Assembly (NCBI RefSeq): GCF_905475395.1
Contig: NC_058341.1
Location: forward strand, 34,921,501 to 34,985,500
From: Chrysoperla carnea
Taxonomy: Eukaryota; Arthropoda; Insecta; Neuroptera; Chrysopidae
Length of the DNA: 64,000 nucleotides
Direction: 5' to 3'
Within the stretch, counting starts at the first letter, position 1. Every line of letters starts with the position of its first letter. Shown in pieces: positions 27,201 to 39,200 of this stretch. The notes beneath the pieces are model-generated. The model had not been told where the DNA came from, did no database searches, and saw only the letters and a program-made list of their open reading frames with translations. A program made the position numbers and the translations under genes.

Positions 27201-30200
27201 AATGAACCGCATGGACAAATATCAAAAATTTTCCCATATTTCGAAATAGCTACGATTTTGTACGATTTGCCATGTTTATTGAATGAATTATATGATAGAA
27301 TATAGCATATTAAGAAATTATTGAAAATCAAAAGTATGCAGCGGATATAGCGAGGTCCATAAGGTCTGCGAATAACCAAGAAAAATTAAGATCCAAAATA
27401 GCTTCATTTTAGTCAATACTGAAATCTGTTACCATCTAACGGCCTATGAAATGGATCGAGTCCATCGATTTACTACTTTTTTATACCTTTCTCTTAATTT
27501 TAGGTGAGCTTAATTTTTTTCTCGCTTTTTCTTTTCCCCAATACACCTCGTATACTCCAGTCTTTAATTTCTTTGAATGAAATACATTTTATCGTATAGT
27601 TTAAGCAAATTGGACATTTGAATACTTAAATTCTGAAACGCGGATTTCACTGCCATTTTTGTGGTTAAAATAGTACTTGAAATACATTTCTTCTTTTCAT
27701 AGTTTCATTCAAAATTCTAATAAATCAGCCTAAATCAATAAAATATAAATATATTTATTAGAGTCGTTTCGGAATTAAACAAAATACACCCATAATAAGT
27801 TTGAAAATTTGCTTGGACTCTAATATATGGAGGTAAAGAATTAATAATTTTTATTCTGTGAATTATTACAAGGTGAGTTAATTCATTACGCACAATGACC
27901 GTTGAGTATAAATATATAACAAGGCGGATTTTGACCTGGTTTAATATTATGATCGCTTATTATTAGTTTTATATATTATCAGTTATTTGAAAATTGAAAT
28001 GCTGAAAAAAATTCAATTTTCTATCATGTGATCAAAGATTGCCGAATCAAAATTTCAGAAAATCAGATAAATCGAGATCATTCAAATAATTCCGTATATC
28101 ATTGACGCAAATTGAGTGGCATAAATAGTTTTTATCTCATGAGCGTAGATAAAATTAATTTTTTAATTCTTTGTGCATTTGTAGTACTTATTTTATACCT
28201 TACGAAATAATTGAGAAGCGTACAAGGAAGTCACGCGGTATCTTCATCAAATTTGTTTCTTAGATGATGATAAATATTTGTTATGTAACTGTTGTTACAT
28301 GTAAATATTTGAGTTTTATAAAAGTAAATTATATTTCGTACATATTCGTATTTTTATGTGTAACAATGTAAAAAATAATTAATTTAAACATTGAATTATG
28401 TTTGCTTTACTTAATTCATTATCAAGATAGTCTATCTTTGTTCAACCTTCTAAAAAATATGTTTAGATTATTTGTATTTTCACTTCTCTAAAAGAATAAG
28501 GGAAGAATTGTAATATCACATAAATAAAAAATATTTTAAAAACGTTTTAATAGAACTCATTATTTTCGTGGAACTTTTCTAGCTTCTATCTAATTTGAAG
28601 GTTATAAATGGAATGAGTGATAAATTAGGTATTAAGCAACCGATCTATTTGATTACTTAAAGGTAGGATGTGAACGATGTCTGAATGAAAGAGAGCCTGA
28701 GCAGCCTTTCTAATGATGCAGTAGAAACATCAAACCTTGGAACAATATCAGTGATCAGATTTGCTCAAATTATTCTTTTTCTAAGATAATAATGAATGCA
28801 CAGTGTAACGTGGTTAGTTTGCGAGTCGCACTTAATAAACTTTTCTTAGCCAAGGACTTCTCTCTCAGGACAACTAAGAATGTTATTCAAATAATCAGAT
28901 AATTGAAACTGTTCTTTCATTTCATCTTAAATGTTAAAAACAATCAAGTCTAGTTTTTAACCACCGACTAACAAAGCGATGTCTGTGGTATCGTAACTCC
29001 TTAATGGTTGGTCCGATTTCGATTTTTTTTAAATGTAATTTGATCGATAGTATTTTAGCAATGTTACAAATTTAATTTTAGGGTTCCGTTCCCTATAACA
29101 ACTAAAAAATAGGCGATGATTCTCAAACTACTGAATAGATTTTCTTAAAACATAGCTAAGAACACTCTCGATCAAATTATCTCTCAAACAAACCAAAAAT
29201 CATAGTTTTAATTTTTTGCTGCAGAACCCTAAATTTTTGGAAAATAAAATATAGCCTATGGTATTTGCTGATAAAATTGCATTCTAAAGGAGAAAAAAAA
29301 TGGATATGCCTAGATGTAAATCGAACTAGTGGTATAAATTAAATGAAAAATTTTTTTCTTACCAGCGGCTATTTTATGCTAAATGAATTGCTGCATAAAT
29401 AAGTATCGAATATTTTAATTAACCCGCGCTGCATTCTCGATAATATTTTAATTATCATATGTCAAGACCATATCTCTTTGGTCTTCTTTTGCATATTTTA
29501 ACCTTGAAATAAATAAAATGTTTTATCAATATTTTAATTAATAGGTATCGCGTCTAAATCATTTTATACACATAATTAACCCCTAACACCATGCGTGTCA
29601 AGTTCAACTTTGTTAAGGTTATCCAAACTCCGTTTTTTTAAATGTTCTTTCATTTTTTCACCACTTTTCTTCGAAATTTGTTGTTTGTAGTTTTTAGCCA
29701 CGGGTTACGGGGTAACTACAGGAGCGGAATTCCGTACGAGCCGCGCTAGTAGATTATATTAAAACTCAAATTATAGTTCAACCGAAGTTTTCGATAGCGT
29801 AAACCAAGATATAGAAGAAGATCTCAAACTCGACAATGAATGATTTGAATTATTTCTGATTTGATATAAAAATAATTATAATCCAGAAAACAAAAAATCC
29901 TATTTATTTCACGACGATTTGTTGGATAATTTCCAAAATATAACTAACTTGATTAAACAAAAAATTTGTTGGATATCTTAAAGTCATAAATCTGGTTATA
30001 TTTTAGCCAACAAAAGATGTTTTAAAAACATTAATTCATTTGACGAATAATTTAAAATCAGAATTTACCATTTGACGAATAATTTAGACAACATATTTGT
30101 TAGATAAAATATTTTATATATATCTACATTATCGTATTCTATCTTCAATTTACGTTGTAGAAGGTTTGGGTAGATAGGAAATTTATCAAGGAATCGATAA

Positions 30201-33200
30201 AGTTGTGGTCACAACCCGAGTATATTCACCCCTACATGTAGTAAAAATAATTATTAAAGAATATTTTGCGGTTATGAAAACGATTGTCATATTAATCGAT
30301 CACTATCTGTGGAGGATCCTATATTTTTATCCGATTGTGCGACCCAAAGAATTGATAATATGTTTATCAATTTATGTATGTATGTATACTCACTGTCAAA
30401 AAAAATGCCACAGTTAAAACATTCTAAGCGTACTCATCATATGTTATGTTATAATAGTAACACTTAGAATTTTTACATTTTTTGTTCGAAAAATTTTTCC
30501 GCAAACCGTACAGTATAGGCAAAAACAAATTTCTTTACTATTCAAACATTTGAGCATATAAATATTATACTGACAGTCTTTAATAGGCTATAACTCTACA
30601 ATTTTTATACTTAAATTTTTTTTTCTTACAGGAAAAGAAAGTGTCTGCTCTCGATGATGGTCAGTTACGCGATCTTCTAGAAGAAGCAGTTAGCTATAAA
30701 TGTCCTAAAGATCGACTCGGAAAAAGTCCGTTGTTTATGGTATGTATTTTAACAAATAGATTATTTACCAAATCTTTTCATATGAATTTTTTCGTCTTCG
30801 AATGTACTTTTGGATATGAAACCGGGCTATTTACATACGAGCAATAGTCATGATAAAATATATCATATTATAACAAAATTTCTATTATTTCTTAAGGGTT
30901 CTGTAGTTAAATAAGGAACTCTAAGAGATTTGCCATATCCAAAACCTTAAAGGGTTAAATTGAAATAATTGCTTTCAAAAAACAAAATCATCGTTTTTTA
31001 GTACAAACTTGTAGAATTTCGAGTCCATGGTGTTTTTTCACTAATAATTAGTAGCTTCATTTCAACAAAAAGAAACTCCTTTTGATAGAGTCGTTAAACT
31101 CAAACAAAACGGCATCAAGCTTTGATTTACCTCAATGAAAAAGCATGTTTTATTTAAATTATTGCCATCTCTTACATAAGCGGTTACCTGGACTACGGAA
31201 TCTTTTCTTATGTGTATTCCACTTATACACGTATACACTTTTTTTTTTCTTCCAATGTAACAGTATTTGTTATTGTTTACGTTTTTTTGTCAATTGTTTG
31301 TTTTATTCTAAGAACCACAAAACTCGAGGTCAATACAGAAGTTACTTCCTTAGATTTGAAGCTAATTAACCGTGGAGTTATTGATTTTTATCGGCTTTTA
31401 TCATAAAAATGTATAAACAAGAAGTATACAAACCTGTACATGAGTACAAGAGAGTTTGAACAAATAGTAACAATCGTCTGAAAAAAAAAGTAAAAAAGTG
31501 GGTTCTAAAAAACGTGTGCTTAAACGAACTGTTGTGTGTAAATAAATATTTTTAAAATGTTAAGAATTAGTGATAATTTTATTATTTTTCGAAATGGTTT
31601 TCAATGGTTTACTACGGTACTGTGCTTTGTTAATTTGTTTATTAAACCTCAAAGCGGCACTTACTCCTTACGAGAAAAATCCAAACGCATTTAATCAAAT
31701 CCAGATTTTTTAAAGATTGTGGATTTTTTTTGTGTGAACTCTTCTCCGATTTCCAAGGTTTAATGTTTTTAAAAAGTCCAGTTCAAATTATTCTTATATT
31801 ATATTTTATAATCAATTTGTTCCCAAAACTGTTTTTCTTGTTTGTAATCTAGAGAATAAACAATAAATAAAAATCGAACTTCGAAAAAAATTCCGGAAAG
31901 ATGGATTTTTGCATGAATTTTCTTTTTGTGGTGCTAAACAAAATCCCAAAATTCCACGTTTTTGACATAATTAATTATCTCAGTTGCTCCCACACGTATT
32001 TGCACTTGTAGAAGATTCCAAGAAAACGTGTGCAAAATGTTTGGGTCCAATACTAACTTTCAGTATTGCTCCTGAAAGACGTTTTTGACATAATTAATTA
32101 TCTCAGTTGCTCCCACACGTATTTGCACTTGTAGAAGATTCCAAGAAAACGTGTGCAAAATGTTTGGGTCCAATACTAACTTTCAGTGTTGCTCCTGGGT
32201 TCAAAAAAGTCTTGTAACTTTATTTAGCTTATAAAAGCACTTTTCATTATGAAACATATCCGCCTCTAGACGTCGGGTTGTTCTCATTCAAGGCTAGAGG
32301 ATTCATAGGTTATAAGGACCAAACTGCGGTACCTCTCTTATTGTTTTCTAATTATTGTTCTGTGTTAAACCAATTTCTTCTAAAGAGACCCACAGTTTAT
32401 GTAAAAGGTGTAATTAAATTTATAAAAATGGAGGTATCCTCCCATAAGATGCCAATACCTTTGAACAACATTGTATAAGGTATAACACAAATCTTACCAA
32501 TAAAGTCAGTGGTCCATAAACTTGATAGTTAATTACATAATAGTAACTCATATTAGATAGGCAATTCGTAAACTGGTGAAGGCCAGATTCTGGATTGGGA
32601 ACGTAAAATTAATTTTTTGTTAAATATTACTAGAAAATGGAGTTAAAAAACATCGTGTACTCGTGACAATTCTTTTACTTCATCAACCAATTTTAAATTA
32701 ATATATGAATCGTTTCAAACTATTTTGAGTCGCAAAGTATGTAATATATATAAGGAAACTTTCATTTCAACTGGATATGTTTTTCTCGAAAAAAAAAGAT
32801 AAAATAAGTTATTATTTAGATGTGGAATTAATATAATGTGATATTTTGGTAAATTTTATTTTTTAAATTGGATATAATTTCTTCATCAATATTTTACAAA
32901 CCCTTTTTATTTGTTACATACATTTATTTGGGTTAACAATAAAATTCATTTATTTAATATGAAAGTGGTTTCCATGTCAAGTACATTATAATAAATTCAT
33001 TAATTATAAATATGTGTAACAACTACCCATTTTTAGAATAAAAATTCAACTTCGAAGATTATGAGATTAACTAGATGTTAAGTCCTTCCGTCCATCTGAA
33101 AATCAACTATTAATAATGTAAATTAATGATGTAAGCTTGAAGAAAGAAATAGACCGGGACATACTAACTGAAATTTTGTGTCGAACATCGAATGCACTTT

Positions 33201-36200
33201 AGAATTTTTATTACTTGAATGATATAAATTGATGTCTGAAGTATTTTAGATCGTAACCTTGAAACATGAATGGTACAATCTAATTTTTTCGACATGCGGC
33301 TATACCATACCGTACTACAAATGAATCTTGTATATTACTTCTTTCTCCCGTTTTTCTGTTGGTCAGGGAAATCTTACTTATTCTTTTATCAAATTCCATG
33401 ATTTACCCCTGATTTTGAAGTTTTTCGTGTCGTCTAATGACGTGACGCGATATTTCAAAAACAGGTTAATTTTGGACGGGTTATTAACTATGGACTTCAG
33501 TAGCAAAAATTACGTAAATAAATTTTTAGGTTGATCAAACAAAACAATTTGGCAACCTGAGTTTTGGATTCCTGAGCTATTTTGCACACTCAACTCTCTC
33601 CAAAACTCTAAATTAGACTCAAATAAAACTCTAAATTTGTGAATAATGATGCGCGGGGCAAAACTGGCTGCTCAGTTAATAAACACTTAGTTTATTGAGC
33701 TATCTTCAGGCACCCAGCAACCCATGTGTCTTAAAAAATAGGATTGTGTATATGTGGAGTGCTGGCTGCCTGGAGATATGCTGAAACTAATCGAGCCACA
33801 AGTGCTCAGTTCGTCCAAGCAAAATCAATGTGCTCCTTAATGCGATTGCGCATCAAAAACGCATTATTAGACCAATTAAAATTTAGAACATTTAAAAATA
33901 ATTTGAATATCAATTTTGTTTATCCGATAATTAGTTTTTATTTGTACAAAAATTTAGCACAAATATTTGCCTCATTTTTAAACTCGATATTTTGAAACAT
34001 GTAAAAACTTGATACACTGATTAAATAATCTTATTCAAAATGTTTTGCAAAAAATTGTTGAATAGATTTAATCCCGTAAAAAGAAAAATCAAAAAAATTT
34101 GTGAATTGTGTGATTATCCAAAAAAATAACGTGTTAATTTTATGGAAAGTTTTTTAAATCATAAAGTTTTAAATTCAAAAATTTTGTTTGTTTATATAAA
34201 AAAAAAAAACATTTTTATTTTGTAATTTTTAAAACGAAAAAAGTTTTTACGTAAGATGTTATTAATTAAATTTTAATTTCTTAAAAAAATAATTATTAAA
34301 ATAAAGTTTAAAATGATCGTATTTTTCCTTTTAGGCGCTTCGGTATGCAACTTTTATGTTAATATATTATTCGAGTATATTTAGCAAAATTAGTTTATAC
34401 CGTAAAAAATATTCTTTGTTCGCCATCTTGAACCACGTTATTTTTGAAATCATGGTATCTTAAATTGACTCTGAATATAGGACTTTTGTCGATACCTCAG
34501 AATGTTTGCTTCTAGTATTAATTTTAATCACAAACTCGTACTTTTAGAGCCCCTTCATACGGTAACTTTTAAGGTACGGAAATCATAAATATATAATCAT
34601 TAATCTCCAATTTAGATAAATTTGTGTAATATAAAAATCGTGTTAAAAGTAATCAGAAAATTATGAGCTCTGCAATTCAACCCTGAATAGACGACCTTTT
34701 CTATTTACTGAGATATCGACAAAAACTTAACAGGGGACATCATTTTTATATTTCCTGGGTACAATTTACATTATACAGCGATTTTCATTAATTGTAAACT
34801 AAATAATAATTTAGCTTAAATTTTGAGTCTGTTTAGAAGTTTTTATCGACAATCCAGAAAATGTTAAGAAATTTTGATATTATGGAACAACAGAGACAGT
34901 GGGAGACTTGGGTAGTAATTGCTACCTTTTTCAGATTCCCCACGTGGGGGCAACGTCCTAGATTGATTTTTTAGAATAATACCATTTTACGTTAAATTTC
35001 GTATTATTATCTTTGAAAACTTTTTAAATATTCAGTTAAAAAAGTTAAAACGAAAGAAATTATTTCCCTGAACTATTATCACGTAAAACCAGTATTTACA
35101 GATTAAATTAATATAACTCCTGAAGTTGAAGAGTCATGTTCCGACTGTATTATTAACTTTTTAATACATGTACTAATTAAATTTTTTTGTTTTAGGAATT
35201 ACTTCAACGAGCTGAAGCCGATGAACGTAATCAAAGGGCAACAAATGCCTCGGGCTCTCAAGTAGTACGACATTATAATACAGCATATTCACAAAGAAAT
35301 CGAAATAAACACTCAAAAGAAACCTCAGCAGCTGAACGAAACAGTCACGGGGGCTCATTACAAAATCTATATCAAGTAAATGATCATACAACAAATCGTA
35401 AAGCACGTAAAAAATCATCGTCAGTAAGTGCTAGACAACGTGAAGGTGGTTCGTTACCTTCATGTAATATTGTACCACTGGATAAAATTGATAAAATCAC
35501 ATTCGAAAAACCATCAAAAATGGAAACTAGTCATGTACAAGCAGCCCATGCTTTATCAACAAAAAAATCTGAATATACCGCTATTGATATTTATAATGCT
35601 GAACCGGAAGAAACTCAAAGTCTGATTGCAAATGATGTATTAAACAATTATCATGAAAACGATGTCGAAATGAAAGATCTCAGTATTGAGAATGATACAT
35701 CTATAAACGAATTAGATGTAATACAAACACAAATCTCACGGAATAATAATATACATTACACAACTCGAGCAAGCTTAGAAATACTTGATTCTAGAAAATC
35801 GAATAATAGTTTAGTTGATAATATTAAAGATTATTCATCTGCATATAAAGAAATTGATCAACGTAAAATTACGAATGGTTTTGAAACGACCCCGATACAA
35901 TTAAGTAGCAATTATAATGCTGTTAAATCGGTTATGACTGACGGTCAAACTGATATTAGTAGTATACCATTTAGTCGAACAAAGAGTACTAAGGATTTAA
36001 TTGTAAATCAATCGTCGAGTGTATTAAATATGTCGCAACGATTATTCCTAGATAATAGTAAAATTCCTATGTTTGGTGGTGTTAAAGATACAATTGATAA
36101 GGTAAGTAAATCTAATCCGCAAAAGCAAGAGCTTTGTACTTATTTTAATTATGTTGAAAGGTGAAATAAACTTCAGAATTTCAAAAAGCAATTTTACGCA

Positions 36201-39200
36201 TAGATAAACAAAATGGTGTTCTTATAATATATTAACAGATGGTGCGTTATTTTACTCGTCGATTTTCTTGCTTTAAATTCTCAATTTAAACAAACAAATG
36301 ATCTACCAGTGGCCAAAAATAATGCAAAACTATTATATCTCTTCAATTATTTGGACACTTAATCCTATCGCAGCATTTAGTTTAAAATTAAGAATTAAAT
36401 TTCCGAGATGATCATCAAATTGGTCTCAGATTTATAAGTGAGAAAATCGAGCAGTGAAATCTGTTCCCATTTTTAACGATATTTATTAAATGTAAGACCT
36501 AAATTAACTTGAATTATAAGGACATTTAATAAGTGAATTTAATTATTGTTATAGTAATGTTAAATAATTTTTTTTTTTAAATAAATTTCAGAAAACTTTT
36601 GATGAAAATGGAAATGCTGTAAATATATCTAGTAATAACGAAGCACGTAAAAAGAAGAAAACTCAACCAAAAACCGATCGAAACGTAACAATCACAAAAC
36701 CGGAATTATTCAAAGGATTTTGTGGTGATAAAGATGTTGATTCATTAGTAAAATTTATAGAAGCAACGAATAATGATAAACATCCAAATAAAAATAATAA
36801 ACATGTCGTAAATAATATCAACACAAAAACACATAAAAATGTAACAAATTTTAGCAAAGAAAATGAAAACGAACGGAGTAGTAAAAAACGTTCAACGGAA
36901 CGTCGCACAAAAGATAAGTCAGAAAAATTAAAAAAGTCTAATTCGTTAGAAGAAATATCAAAAACAAAGTTAGAAGATTTAACAAGTGAAAAGAATGATA
37001 CTAGTAATGTTTCATTACGTCAAACGAAAAAACAGGCAACATTTGATGATGAAGTTTTTATTGACCATAAAGGTGATCGACATTCATGGGGAACGGAAGA
37101 AGGTCAACAATATTATTGTAACGATAACACCGCATCATCAGATGGTGATAAAAAACGCCGTGATAGCAGTAAATCAGAAAAATCAGTCAAACCTGACGTA
37201 ATTAATACAAATACACCAGATATTATGTCCATCGATAGTATTGGGTCAACGGAAGCATCAGACTTTCAAATTGTCACGAAGAAAACAAAGAAAAGTAAGA
37301 AACGAAGAAGTACGAGTGGTGGTCGCGGTAACTTATTTAACGAAGAAGGTAGACGAAATAATTATTATCAACGAGATAATAAAAATAAATTTCAAGCGCA
37401 TGATCATTGTGACAGTGACATGATATACTTAAATAACTTCCAAAACACATCTCCAGATCATCGACGTAAGTCCACATGTTCAATGCCACCATCAGATAAA
37501 AGTAATGATTCAAGTGATTTAGATTCCGTACATTCATTACCCGTTGAATCCACATCAATGAAAATGTGTTTACAACAAGTGTCTACATCCAGTGGGGGTA
37601 CTCCACAAGCCTCGTATGCTGACATAGCAAAGATGGCGAATGTACACACATCAAGCACCTATTCAACAAATTACAGTATTGTCGATATAAAAAATGCTGA
37701 AAAATGGCCAACTGTAAGCAATAATAACAATAATAAAACTCCACCATCAAGTGGTGGAAAAATTCAACCAAATGTGATGTCTGTAAAAAATTACAATTTT
37801 CCCGACTTAATAATTGATAATTGTAGTAATGATACATGCAATTATTTTAGTTTAGATAATAAAATATTTCAAACAGTTACAGAAATTGAAGAGAAGCATT
37901 TAAGTGAAGCCAAACATAATTTTATAAAATTAAAGAATGGTAAAACGGATGTGTCATCAACAAATTGTAGGATATTGCAGGATCAATATCCTGCATTAGA
38001 AAAAACAATTAAAACGGATGTGAAAAATAAAAAAAATAATTCACAAAATAGTGACAAAAATAATATAAATAATAAAACTAAATTGAATAAAAATAATAAT
38101 AGTTATAGTGAAGTTCCAACTGCAAATAAAGGCTGTGATATTGATAAAAAGTTATCTAATGCTACTAATGCTATAAACGCAACTAGTCAGGAACTAATAT
38201 TACCAAATTCAAATAATAAACAACAACAAAACAATAATCCTACAACACCTAGTCATAAAAAAAGAAAGTCACATTCAGGGACCACAAACAGTAATACAAA
38301 TCATAGACCAGCGGTAATTATTTTAAACGATACGGAAAATAATTCAAGTGGTATTACATTTGGTTTTGATATCAATGAAAAATTACTGCTTGGTGACACA
38401 GACAGTAATGTTGTGATGAACGGTGACTGTGATGGTGGATTTGATGTGGATAATAATGAAGTTATAGTGCCTACGTCTGCTGCAGTGTCGTCTGTCAGTA
38501 GTGCCTCGTGTAACAGTATAGTGACTGTTGTTGAACGTGAACAATTATCATCAACATCATCGTCTTCGTCATCACAATCAACAACAACGTGCTGTTCGAC
38601 GGAAGATTTTACTGCACGGTTTGTTGCACCAACCAAACTCGAAGATACAATTAATTATAACCACGATAAAATAGTTACATTTGTAGGATTAGGTAAGATA
38701 CTATTGTTTTATTCGTTTGAAATATAGAAATAGTTGATATGTACGAAAATGGATTAAAAAATTTGGAAATTTGACACTCATATTGACTGAGAAAGTGATA
38801 TTTTACGGTAAATATTATACCTTCACTTATGATGGTACCATACGTTAAAAAACTGAACTATCATCAATTAATATCTAATTAAAACTCGACTACCAATTCA
38901 ACGAAACTTTCACCAAACACAATTCAAGAACCAATCTGACAATTGAAGTTATTGAATAATATTTATTATCTTTGCAAACATCTAATTTTCGTCTAAAAAC
39001 GGGATTTTGAGTCGTATTCTTGAATTTATTTCATGAAAAAAATAAAAAAAATGAAACACAATTTTCATTAAAAAATTGCCCGGCTGTGTTAACATGAAAT
39101 CATCTCCGGAAGTACTCTTAAATTTTTTCGAATTTATTTAGAAACACGTCATAATATTAAATTACTTTTTATATGTTACCGTTCAAGTGTTAAATGTTCA

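Larger units (their letters stand above)
9365..30631 (+). other. Giant first intron (21.3 kb) filled with mobile-element debris
   Basis: Bounded by a gtacat donor and a cttacag acceptor. I found no exon in it that joins in frame with resemblance to a known family. It holds a non-LTR reverse transcriptase fragment, several inverted-repeat miniature elements and at least four copies of interspersed family A, listed separately. The remaining sequence (for example 9400-10900, 13140-14280, 15000-17560, 26000-28950) is AT-rich with nothing I can name. Its size and 5' position leave room for enhancers or alternative promoters, but no sequence evidence for them was seen. Confidence 0.75.

Noticed and set aside
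37241-38636. Several open frames in other frames and on the minus strand
   Set aside because: Shadows of the long disordered exon 36592-38692, caused by its low-complexity codons.
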